5,967 nucleotides of DNA from JAIMBK01 sp040755215 (GTDB lineage: Bacteria; Bacillota; Desulfotomaculia; Desulfotomaculales; Nap2-2B): NCBI GenBank assembly GCA_040755215.1, contig JBFMBG010000124.1, positions 1-5,967 of the forward strand, given 5' to 3'. The stretch's first letter is position 1. Each line of letters opens with the position of its first letter. This document shows positions 1-5,323 of the stretch, in pieces. Below the pieces are notes generated by a model. That model made no database searches. It was not told where the DNA came from and saw nothing but the letters and a program-made list of their open reading frames with translations. The position numbers and the translations under genes are program-made.

Positions 1-82
1 TAAGTACCTTTTTGCGGACGCTTTTGTCCAGGTTTTCAAGGTCGTCTACAGCTTCCGGGAGCCACTTAACCGTCCACCGCAT
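1..82 (-). CDS. RelE/ParE-type toxin, N-terminal part (runs off the left edge)
   Basis: Only the first 27 codons are inside the window. They read MRWTVKWLPEAVDDLENLDK followed by SVRKKVL, the usual beginning of RelE/ParE-superfamily toxins: a short beta strand, then a helix with the pattern A-x-x-D-L-x-x-L-D. Known members are ribosome-dependent mRNA endonucleases (RelE) or gyrase poisons (ParE); the fragment is too short to tell which. The ATG lies inside the end of the upstream antitoxin gene, giving a 17-nt overlap, which is typical of a translationally coupled toxin-antitoxin pair. A GGAAGGG stretch about 10 nt upstream can serve as ribosome binding site. The catalytic C-terminal residues are outside the window, so integrity cannot be judged. 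Confidence 0.72.
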   Translation of the reverse strand, partial: MRWTVKWLPEAVDDLENLDKSVRKKVL

Positions 83-344
83 CGTCAGGTATCCCTTCCA
101 GCTCTTCGCGGGTTACCCCGAAGCGTTCCAGGACATCATCCATATCTACCAGTTCTCGGGGAGATTTAAAGTGATCGACGAGGCGCCGGATCGCTAACAC
201 AGCGTGGTAAAGCTCTTCGACTCTTTGCCCCTCAAAGAGCAGCTCTCTGTAATCGTCAATGTTTATCATCACCGCTTCCACTTCTTGCCCCCTGGTGACG
301 AAAATTGGGTGTTTTCGGATACACCAAATAATTACGCGTTTCAA
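66..344 (-). CDS. Phd/YefM-type antitoxin, 5' end probably damaged
   Basis: The 92-aa product contains HPIFVTRGQEVEAVMINIDD (residues 12-31), the hallmark of Phd/YefM antitoxins in which a strand ending in a V-T-x-x-G turn leads to A-V-M-x-x-x-D-Y. The C-terminal half is helical and acidic, as expected of a toxin-neutralising tail, and the gene overlaps the start of the RelE/ParE-like gene by 17 nt. The N-terminus is odd. Family members normally have roughly 20 more residues forming the DNA-binding dimer, while here the only in-frame start is TTG, with AAAAGGA directly against it and no spacing. Just upstream, in another frame, the DNA reads SLELHGDLEK, resembling the missing family segment, so a one-base indel near 345-350 is likely. 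If so, toxin binding could survive while autoregulation is lost. Confidence 0.62.
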   Translation of the reverse strand: MKRVIIWCIRKHPIFVTRGQEVEAVMINIDDYRELLFEGQRVEELYHAVLAIRRLVDHFKSPRELVDMDDVLERFGVTREELEGIPDDAVDG

Positions 345-395
345 TCCTTTTCTAAATCACCATGGAGCTCTAAGCTAAAAGCAGGCAAAGCGCAC

Positions 396-433
396 AAAAT
401 TCCGGGTCCCTCCCAGGGGGCCCGGAATTTTTT
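396..433. terminator. Strong bidirectional Rho-independent terminator
   Basis: AAAATTCCGGG (396-406) pairs perfectly with CCCGGAATTTT (421-431). The stem extends inward through a G-U pair and three G-C pairs (407-410 with 417-420), giving about 15 bp around a 6-nt loop. A run of six T (428-433) follows on the plus strand, and the left arm supplies four U on the minus strand. On the minus strand it would end transcripts reading down from 700-1395 and insulate the toxin-antitoxin pair. No supported plus-strand gene ends just before it. Confidence 0.78.
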
Positions 434-556
434 CGTCCGTCTGCGGGCATGGGCGTTAATACCCCTTGCCAACGTCTTCTCCCCCGGGTAAACTATACCC
501 AGCACATTCCAACACCCGTTCCATGCCCCAGGGGGAAAAAGGAGGCGCCTTTTCGG

Positions 557-701
557 GTGAACAAAGACCAGGTCGATCACGACCGGCTGTTCAAGGAACT
601 GCTGGAAACGTTTTTTACCGAATTCAGGCAGCTTTTCTTCCCCCGCCGCCAGCCGGGCGATCGACTTTACGCACCTGCGCTTTTTGCAGCAGGAACTATT
701 T
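557..701 (+). pseudogene. 5' remnant of an Rpn-like (putative transposase / PD-(D/E)XK) gene, frameshifted and truncated
   Basis: From a GTG preceded by AAGGAGG (539-545, 11-nt spacing) the frame reads DHDRLFKELLETFFTEFRQL then FFP, strongly recalling the N-terminus of Rpn/YhgA-like proteins common in Firmicutes. After the proline codon at 641-643 the matching sequence continues one base later, in frame with 645: IDFTHLRFLQQELF, which also fits the family's next segment. A single-base shift in the CCCC run at 641-644 therefore broke the gene. Recognisable sequence stops near 701, exactly where the convergent gene at 700-1395 ends, so the rest (around 200 residues in intact relatives) is missing. 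The family assignment is from memory of the motif, not from a search. Confidence 0.58.
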
Positions 702-1395
702 ATATCCACTCGTAACTATGCACAAGAATAATTCCTTTCTCCTTTAATTTTTCCGCCGCCGCTGGCTTCGCGTAGTGGGTGACCAGCACCTTGATGATTT
801 CTGCGGCCGGGAATTTTTTCTGCGCAACCGCTCCTTTTCTTTCTAACTGCTTTATTTTTTTCCATACTTTGGTTAATCTTAAGTCGGATTCGCCAATGAT
901 GATTACTTCCTGACCGTTCTTTTTTCCCCGGGCAAAAAGGTTAATCTCTTCATCATCAATTTCTGTGCGGATGAATTTTTCAGTTATTTCAATGCCATAG
1001 TTTTTCAGATAAACAGGTAAAAACCGGAAGGCTTCGTTTTCCAAAGCATAGCCCATACTTTTGGAAAGGCCGCCCAGTTGATCTCTTGTGTCTTTTTCTA
1101 CTTTGGCCAGGGATCTGATGGCCCCGGCAAGTTCTTCCATTTTCTTTTCTGTCTTTTGCTGGGCCCCGGCAAGTTCTTCCATTCTTTTTTCTGTTTTTTG
1201 TTGGGCGTCGGTAAGCTCATTTATCTTTACTCCGATTTGTTTTACGATTTCTTTTAATTCATTAAAATCTTTCGCTTTAACCAGTTCCTGCTGACTTTCC
1301 GCAATGGCTTTCGTCACCACTTTGACAATAGCCAGGGCCTGCTTCTCTTCAAAAACATTTCTTAATTCATCGGTTAACGCTTCAGCATTCAACAT
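700..1395 (-). CDS. Coiled-coil protein with PD-(D/E)XK nuclease-like C-terminal domain
   Basis: This 231-aa protein has a helical N-terminus, a long heptad-type coiled coil (about residues 41-103) carrying two near-identical 14-residue repeats (AQQKTEKRMEELAG), and a C-terminal domain with strand-rich motifs EEINLFARG (149-157) and EVIIIGESD (163-171). Proteins of this layout, often labelled DUF3782-like or misleadingly 'chordopoxvirus fusion protein', are widespread in thermophilic bacteria and archaea and are thought to have a restriction-endonuclease fold; function is unknown. Relatives usually show G-E-x-K at the second motif, whereas here it is G-E-S-D, so the putative catalytic lysine seems absent. 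I chose ATG 1395 over in-frame TTG 1407 and GTG 1404 because GGTGG lies 5 nt before it. Its AT-rich codon use differs visibly from the GC-rich SEC-C gene next to it. Confidence 0.75.
   Translation of the reverse strand: MLNAEALTDELRNVFEEKQALAIVKVVTKAIAESQQELVKAKDFNELKEIVKQIGVKINELTDAQQKTEKRMEELAGAQQKTEKKMEELAGAIRSLAKVEKDTRDQLGGLSKSMGYALENEAFRFLPVYLKNYGIEITEKFIRTEIDDEEINLFARGKKNGQEVIIIGESDLRLTKVWKKIKQLERKGAVAQKKFPAAEIIKVLVTHYAKPAAAEKLKEKGIILVHSYEWI
1121..1204. repeat. Two tandem 42-bp units inside the coiled-coil gene
   Basis: Units 1121-1162 and 1163-1204 match at 38 of 42 positions and are identical over the first 21 bases (GCCCCGGCAAGTTCTTCCAT and one more T). A weak third copy begins at 1205. 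Each unit encodes 14 residues, that is two coiled-coil heptads, so copy-number change keeps the frame and only lengthens or shortens the coil. Confidence 0.85.
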
Positions 1396-1502
1396 TAAAA
1401 CCACCAATCCTGATTATTTCTTCGAAACCGGTAAACATTTCCGCTCGCCGCAGAACATATAAGCACCATTTTCATCTTACCAGATAGTGACCCGGCAGGT
1501 CA

Positions 1503-1550
1503 AGAAAAAAGCCAGCTCTGGAAAAGCCGCGGGCCGACGGGAGACGGCTT
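1503..1550 (-). terminator. Possible terminator of the SEC-C gene
   Basis: Just past the stop of the large minus-strand gene, minus-strand AAGCCG (1550-1545) can pair with CGGCTT (1529-1524) around a GC-rich 15-nt interior. It is followed by CCAGAGCTGGC and a run of six T ending near 1504. The stem is short and separated from the T run, so this is a weak call. Confidence 0.3.
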
Positions 1551-1565
1551 ACCGCTATGCTGGCA

Positions 1566-2972
1566 TTAATTACCACTTGCCGCACCGTTCTCTAATTCTT
1601 CTTTGGACCGCCGACATGCCTCTTCGGCAGAAATCTGGAATTCCCCGCCGTTCTTCGCTCCCGCCGGCCCAAGGGCTTTGCGGACGTGTTCGGCGGCTTC
1701 CCCCAGGCCCTCCTTTTCCAGGCAGCGGGCGTAGGCCATCAGTTTCTCCGGTTCGATCTTCAGCAAGTCGATGGCCAGTTCCCCTTCCGGCCCCGGTATG
1801 CGCAGGGTACCGGCTTCAATAAACGTGCGCATGGCCAGTTTGTATAAACTTGTCAGGAGCAGGCGGCCGGCGGAAAACCGCGGGTCCCAGAAGCCGCCCA
1901 GCAGCCTTTCTACGCCGGCCCGCAGGGAAGAATCCTCATTTTTTGCCAGCCAGGACTGCAGGGACTTGATGGCTTCCCTGGCAAAGAAATAATAATCCTT
2001 CACAAATATCGCTTCCTCCAGGGGGCTGCCGGGAGTGAAAAATGATTCCGCCACGCCGATCAGCGCTTCCGCCAGCCTCTCTACTTTCCCGGCGGCAGCC
2101 GCGCTGACCGCCGGGCGAGCAACCTGGTCCAGCGCCAAAAAGCCGTTGACAACGGCGTAAAAAGGTATCCTCACCGGGATTTCTCCGCTGGCGATCTTGT
2201 CCAGGACCGGGCGGATTTCCTGCACGTACCGCCGGGATAGTTCCCTCTCGATAGCGGGGTAGTGTTCACAAAGCTCTGCAATAGCCGTGTCGTCCTTTTT
2301 TCCGGCGTTTATTTTGGCCAGTTCTTCGTCAAAAGCTTTCAGTTCTTCCAGCGTGACCGCCAGGACCAGCCTGCCGATGAAGTCGACATCGCCTTCTTCG
2401 ACCAGGAGGGCCAGGACGCCCGCCAGCGCTTCCAGGTCCGCGGCGCTTCCTTCGCCCAGACAAAAGGCGTTGGCCAGAACAATCGCCGCGTCGGACGCAA
2501 ACTCCGGCGTGAAAAGCCCGCGTTCGGCTTCCTCCAGAAGAGCTTCTTCGTCCCGCCCCCCCGGTTCACCTCGTTCGGCAAAATGCTCCTCGAGCCGGGA
2601 AAGGGGGAAGCGTAAAAACTTTAGCAAGGAATTCTGGCGCAAGAGGGGACCCAGCCGCTGGCCGAGTTCTTCCAGATATTTATCCAGGGCCGCTTCATCG
2701 GGCGCCCCGGCCATGTTTTGGTAAAAAGCAGCCACCGCCCGGCCGGCCTTTTCCGGATCGGGGACCATTTCCGGGGGACCGCCCTGGATGCCGCAGGCAA
2801 GGCCCAGCAATTCCACCAGGCGGGGGAATCTCGCCGCAGCAGGCGCGCCGGCCGCCCGGCGGATCGTTTCCGTGCTTTTTTGCACCCGCTCCAGACAGCA
2901 TTTTTTGTACTTGCGTCCGCTCCTGCAGAGGCAGGGATCGTTGCGCTCCGGTCTGGGCAAGTTAATTTTCAA
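1566..2972 (-). CDS. SEC-C zinc-motif protein, 468 aa, function unknown
   Basis: The N-terminus carries RNDPCLCRSGRKYKKCC (residues 10-26), a SEC-C motif with the zinc-binding pattern C-x-C-x8-C-C (Cys14, 16, 25, 26). The usual CPCGS is changed to CLCRS but all four ligands are kept. In SecA this motif binds SecB and ribosomes; in many other proteins it is an N- or C-terminal accessory module. The remaining 440 residues look like a long, mostly alpha-helical, acidic domain that I do not recognise; no signal peptide or membrane helix is visible. The TTG start fits best: AGAGGGG ends 7 nt before it, and the SEC-C motif begins immediately after. Base composition is markedly GC-rich. The gene stands alone behind its own promoter. 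Expression is probably cytoplasmic and possibly autoregulated through the palindrome upstream. Confidence 0.82.
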   Translation of the reverse strand: MKINLPRPERNDPCLCRSGRKYKKCCLERVQKSTETIRRAAGAPAAARFPRLVELLGLACGIQGGPPEMVPDPEKAGRAVAAFYQNMAGAPDEAALDKYLEELGQRLGPLLRQNSLLKFLRFPLSRLEEHFAERGEPGGRDEEALLEEAERGLFTPEFASDAAIVLANAFCLGEGSAADLEALAGVLALLVEEGDVDFIGRLVLAVTLEELKAFDEELAKINAGKKDDTAIAELCEHYPAIERELSRRYVQEIRPVLDKIASGEIPVRIPFYAVVNGFLALDQVARPAVSAAAAGKVERLAEALIGVAESFFTPGSPLEEAIFVKDYYFFAREAIKSLQSWLAKNEDSSLRAGVERLLGGFWDPRFSAGRLLLTSLYKLAMRTFIEAGTLRIPGPEGELAIDLLKIEPEKLMAYARCLEKEGLGEAAEHVRKALGPAGAKNGGEFQISAEEACRRSKEELENGAASGN

Positions 2973-3007
2973 AACCCGTCCCCTCTTTTACCAGAGTAAC
3001 CATGTTA

Positions 3008-3044
3008 AATTTAACGGAAAAGGGTTGCGGTGTCAACACCGCAA
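3008..3044 (-). promoter_or_regulatory. Sigma-A-type promoter of the SEC-C gene overlapping a perfect palindrome
   Basis: On the minus strand TTGACA (3036-3031, perfect -35) is followed after 17 bp by TAAATT (3013-3008, 4 of 6 of the -10 consensus), giving a start near 3000 and a leader of about 30 nt to the TTG at 2972. The -35 lies inside the perfect inverted repeat TTGCGGTG-TCAA-CACCGCAA (3025-3044). With no T run beside it on the correct side, the palindrome is better read as an operator than as a terminator. Confidence 0.6.
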
Positions 3045-3139
3045 ATATAAAAAGCGCAGGTAGGGCAGCAATCCGGACCAGATCATTGACTGGTCAGGGA
3101 CAGTCGGTTTATCCTGGTGGAGAAGGGTTTTCCGATTAA

Positions 3140-3496
3140 TCATCCTGAACACGGGCGGAATTTCGCTGGTGATGGCGATGGAATGTGGTCCAGAATCACC
3201 CCCAGGGTGTATTCATCCGCAGTTTTGATTTTTCCTGTATATTGAACATTTTAAATTTTCGGTGGAGCAGTTTGAAAACGTTTTTCCGCAATGTTTCCTG
3301 TCCGCCTTTTTCCATGCCTTTTTCGAAAATCCTGCGGTAACCGGCCGATTCCTCTAAATTAAGATTCCCGCACGGAGCAGGGCTTTTCGTTTGTTTTCCA
3401 GGTCCCAAGGAGCCTGCGCAATATCTGCGGCACGTTCTTCAAAAATTGCTCTTCGGCGCGTTTCCTCCCCACGCAAAAGAATTTTGCCTACAAGGC
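3140..3496 (-). pseudogene. C-terminal remnant of an Rpn-like or transposase-like gene, two frameshifts
   Basis: Protein-like sequence on the minus strand is spread over three consecutive frames. Segment one (3496 to about 3362) reads ...EETRRRAIFEERAADIAQ... and DLENKRKALLRAGIL. Segment two (about 3360 to 3230) reads NLEESAGYRRIFEKGMEKGG and FKLLHRKFK. Segment three (3229-3140) reads IKTADEYTLGVILDHI before a TGA. Joined, they give about 115 residues in which the EKGMEKG helix, the LLxRKF helix and the closing D-x-x-L-x-x-I-L-D segment resemble the C-terminal region of Rpn/YhgA-like proteins. There is no start codon or 5' part: the remnant begins directly after the stop of the HepT-like gene, so the front of the gene is gone. 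Indels near 3361 and 3230 would restore one frame. Family assignment is moderate; that this is decayed coding sequence is more certain. Confidence 0.6.
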
Positions 3497-4009
3497 TTAG
3501 CCCTTGATGTTCAGCTTTCTCATCTTATCGACAAACAAGTTAAATTCGCGCTTAAAAACACCGGAGACTTCAGGCAACCGGGACAGCAACTCTTTTATTT
3601 TGTCCGGGGAGAGGTTAAATCCGTAGATATTGCGAAATATGTGCCGGAATGCCCTTAACTGGTCGAGCTTTTGGGCGGTTTCCCGGGTGATTAACGGTGG
3701 ACGCACCCCCGGGACTTCTAAGGTCATTTGCTCCAGCAGCTCTTTATGCCATTGCTCCCCTGATAAATTTGTCTTGTCAATCCGCGTGGCCACCACTTTA
3801 AAGATATTTTCCACGGCGGTATAATAATCGTGTAAAATAGAACCAATTATCCTGCAGACAGCACTATCCGCGAGATTAAAACCACCGACGCCGGTAGTCG
3901 CTATCCTCGGGAAGAGCTTGTACCCGGCCAGTTCGTCTTCCAGCTGCCTCAAATTGCCAAGTTCTTTTTTCATTCTGGCTTCTACCACCAGGTATTCTTC
4001 CGGGCTCAC
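3497..4009 (-). CDS. HepT-like ribonuclease toxin
   Basis: This 170-aa, helical protein matches the larger HepT-like toxins of the HEPN superfamily. A helix region contains SAVCRIIGSILHDYYTAVEN (49-68), and near the C-terminus is RAFRHIFRNIYGFNL (119-133), carrying the H-x-x-R-N-x-Y residues expected of the HEPN RNase active site and of the tyrosine modified by the partner. HepT toxins cleave RNA, and MNT antitoxins block them by adding AMP to that tyrosine. I place the start at GTG 4007-4009. It overlaps the antitoxin stop as GTGA, giving translational coupling, and the region further upstream in frame is only the antitoxin gene read in another frame. The reading frame looks intact. An Rpn-like remnant begins directly after its stop. 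Confidence 0.85.
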   Translation of the reverse strand: MSPEEYLVVEARMKKELGNLRQLEDELAGYKLFPRIATTGVGGFNLADSAVCRIIGSILHDYYTAVENIFKVVATRIDKTNLSGEQWHKELLEQMTLEVPGVRPPLITRETAQKLDQLRAFRHIFRNIYGFNLSPDKIKELLSRLPEVSGVFKREFNLFVDKMRKLNIKG

Positions 4010-4368
4010 AGGAGCACCCCCTTCCGGAACACCTCTTGTTTGAGGGAAGCAGACGCATCCTCTGCGCAAACAATGCTGATCGCAAAGGGCCTGGCGAGGC
4101 GTTCCGCTTCTACGTACATTTCCCAGTAGTTCCCGGTAAAGCCGACGACCAGCAGATCGATGTCGGAACCTTCCGCAAAGCCGCCCCACGCCAGCGAACC
4201 ATATAAATACACTTCCCTTGCCCGGTAATTTGTTTTCAGCATTTTTGCCACTCTTCCGGCTTTCGAACGGGCTTTCTTGATCAGTTCACGCCTTCTCCGG
4301 GAGTGGATCTTCAAAAGCTGGTGATGCATATTCAGAAATTCCCGGGACAGCCCGGTATCCTGCGCCAT
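4006..4368 (-). CDS. MNT-type nucleotidyltransferase, antitoxin of the HepT-like toxin
   Basis: The 120-aa product has the minimal nucleotidyltransferase signature G-S-x10-D-x-D: YGSLAWGGFAEGSDIDLLVV with Gly57, Ser58, Asp69 and Asp71. A basic helical N-terminal stretch (20-50) precedes it. MNT proteins paired with HepT neutralise the toxin by AMPylation of its active-site tyrosine. The pair order (antitoxin first, 4-nt overlap) is the standard one. The later strand where a third carboxylate is often found reads PFAISIV (94-100), with no Asp or Glu in the expected place, though I cannot say how general the third residue is in this subfamily. The ATG at 4366-4368 is preceded by GGGGGGAAAG at good spacing. 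It is probably transcribed with the small genes upstream. Confidence 0.85.
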   Translation of the reverse strand: MAQDTGLSREFLNMHHQLLKIHSRRRRELIKKARSKAGRVAKMLKTNYRAREVYLYGSLAWGGFAEGSDIDLLVVGFTGNYWEMYVEAERLARPFAISIVCAEDASASLKQEVFRKGVLL

Positions 4369-4397
4369 GCTATCTTTCCCCCCAGAGACAAGGGCCG

Positions 4398-4487
4398 TTA
4401 CTTCAAAAGTTCAGCCGGCGGAAAGCCGCGCGTCAGCGCCTCTGCAACCCTTACATCGGGTGATAGGCTGCAAATGGAATCCGCCAT
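4398..4487 (-). CDS. Possible 29-aa ORF between the DUF5678-like and MNT genes
   Basis: ATG 4487 opens a frame reading MADSICSLSPDVRVAEALTR and nine more residues to a TAA at 4398, with GCGGGG about 7 nt before the start. The composition is protein-like rather than random, and it fills the gap between two same-strand genes (22 nt after one, 29 nt before the next). It could be a small peptide gene or the tail of a lost gene; no family is recognised. Confidence 0.25.
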   Translation of the reverse strand: MADSICSLSPDVRVAEALTRGFPPAELLK

Positions 4488-4509
4488 GATTTACCCCGCT
4501 GTATTTTAT

Positions 4510-4764
4510 TTAAAGACATAGGATCACAGCCACATCCGGTTCTATGATTGGTCCTGCATAAAAGATATGAGTTATTTTACCTGGATTTTTCCTGATGAAC
4601 TCCATTTCCGCCCGGTCGATTTCTTCACGGTTACGTCCATGGGCAATTACTTTTCCGGTCAGTGTCTGACCCGATTTATCTTCCTGAACCACTTCTAAAC
4701 ACACCCATTCACCCGAATAGTCATGGAAAACTTTCTCTCTTGTAATAATCTTTTGTTGAGACAT
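4510..4764 (-). CDS. Small protein of unknown function, DUF5678-like
   Basis: This 84-aa soluble protein has YSGEWVCLE (16-24), GKVIAHGRNREEI and a helix followed by NPGKITHIFYAGP. The order 'Y-x-G-x-W-V ... G-K-V-x-A-x-G-[acidic helix] ... P-G-K ... phosphate-loop-like end' resembles DUF5678 domain proteins, small proteins of unknown role often found near retroviral-type aspartic proteases or in toxin-antitoxin-like neighbourhoods. The similarity is remembered, not searched. ATG 4764 is well supported by GGTGGTGAG 5 nt upstream. It is the first gene behind the promoter at 4809-4837. With no obvious terminator between it and the MNT/HepT pair, it may be co-transcribed with them. Confidence 0.6.
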   Translation of the reverse strand: MSQQKIITREKVFHDYSGEWVCLEVVQEDKSGQTLTGKVIAHGRNREEIDRAEMEFIRKNPGKITHIFYAGPIIEPDVAVILCL

Positions 4765-4808
4765 TTTTTCTCACCACCGTAATTAGGAAATGTTTGCGAT
4801 ACTAAGTC

Positions 4809-4854
4809 ATTCTACCATATCCCGCTAACAGAAACAATATATCCTGTTCAGGAT
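4809..4854 (-). promoter_or_regulatory. Promoter of the DUF5678-MNT-HepT cluster with adjacent palindrome
   Basis: The minus strand shows TTGTTT (4837-4832), a 17-bp spacer and TAGAAT (4814-4809, 5 of 6), with TG one base before it as in extended -10 promoters. Transcription would begin near 4802, about 38 nt before the ATG at 4764. Immediately upstream of the -35 lies the inverted repeat ATCCTG-TT-CAGGAT (4841-4854), a possible regulator site. Confidence 0.55.
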
Positions 4855-4863
4855 CAGTATTGA

Positions 4864-4956
4864 CGATTTAAAGACGCTGCTGCCGGCCCGAAATTAAAAA
4901 CAGGCGCCAGGATGAACCGGGACGAAGCCACCCGGACCGTCGCCATGGAGATGTAA
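4864..4956 (+). pseudogene. Possible tail fragment of a stalk (copper amine oxidase N-like) domain
   Basis: A plus-strand frame free of stops ends with GARMNRDEATRTVAMEM and TAA at 4954-4956. The pattern G-A-x-(V/M)-x-x-D-E-A-T-R-T-V recalls the closing hairpin of the copper-amine-oxidase-N/stalk domains found in Firmicutes surface proteins, in which a tryptophan usually precedes D-E. There is no start, ribosome site or upstream domain here. Apart from this fragment and two divergent promoters, I see nothing in the 307-bp interval 4765-5071. Confidence 0.25.
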
Positions 4957-5008
4957 GTCCGAATCAGTTAAAGCGTCGCGCGTGCACGGGCAAAAATCTG
5001 CGTTAAGA

Positions 5009-5055
5009 TTGCAATTAAGCCATGAAATGTAGTATCATAACTCTATAAGTATGAT
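5009..5055 (+). promoter_or_regulatory. Promoter and inverted repeat of the AbrB-VapC module
   Basis: TTGCAA (5009-5014, 4 of 6), an 18-bp spacer and TATCAT (5033-5038, 5 of 6) precede the antitoxin, with a start near 5045. The inverted repeat ATCATA (5034-5039) / TATGAT (5050-5055) covers the -10 and transcription start. This is the place where AbrB-type antitoxins commonly bind to repress their own operon. Assignment as operator is inference from position. Confidence 0.5.
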
Positions 5056-5071
5056 CAAGGGAGTTGGGATC

Positions 5072-5323
5072 ATGTATGTTTCTAAAGTTTCACCCAGGGG
5101 TCAAATTGTAATCCCAAAGTATTTTAGGGACAAGTTGGCCATCAAGTCTTCTTCGAAGGTAGTTTTTTCTGAAGACGAAGGCCGTTTGGTGATCACGGTC
5201 CTTCCTGCCGATCCCGTTGCCGGAGCCAGGGGAATCCTGAAAAAGTCCGGGCCCCTTCCTGAGCTAATAAGGAAAAATAGAGAAAAAGAGATTGCTTATG
5301 AGAAAAAACACTATCGAAAATAA
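5072..5323 (+). CDS. SpoVT/AbrB-family antitoxin of a VapBC-type pair
   Basis: The 83-aa product begins YVSKVSPRGQIVIPKYFRDK, the swapped-hairpin AbrB DNA-binding domain (S-x-x-G-Q-I-V-I-P-K), and continues through EGRLVITVLP. The C-terminal 35 residues are charged and probably disordered, as expected for a tail that wraps the toxin. I chose ATG 5072 rather than the in-frame ATG 5051 because AAGGGAG (5057-5063) sits 8 nt before it and falls inside the longer version. The gene overlaps the VapC-like frame by 26 nt. As an antitoxin it would neutralise the PIN ribonuclease and repress its own promoter. The frame appears intact. Confidence 0.85.
   Translation: MYVSKVSPRGQIVIPKYFRDKLAIKSSSKVVFSEDEGRLVITVLPADPVAGARGILKKSGPLPELIRKNREKEIAYEKKHYRK

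Noticed and set aside
341..709. A 122-codon minus-strand frame
   Set aside because: It runs straight through the strong terminator and antisense to the Rpn-like remnant, and has a low-complexity, arginine/proline-rich shadow composition. Only its last ten codons look informative, as the displaced antitoxin N-terminus.
2287..2724. A 145-codon plus-strand frame inside the SEC-C gene
   Set aside because: The serine/arginine-rich product is the antisense shadow of a GC-rich gene; there is no ribosome site, and the minus-strand gene has a clear motif and promoter.
3025..3044. The perfect palindrome as a Rho-independent terminator
   Set aside because: The 8-bp stem is followed by ATATAAAAA on the plus strand, not a T run, and on the minus strand the T-rich stretch lies before the stem. 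Overlap with a consensus -35 favours an operator.
4010..4189. A 60-residue N-terminal extension of the HepT-like toxin
   Set aside because: This stretch is the MNT gene read in another frame, arginine- and cysteine-rich and unlike HepT. GTG at 4009 with the 4-nt overlap is the sensible start.
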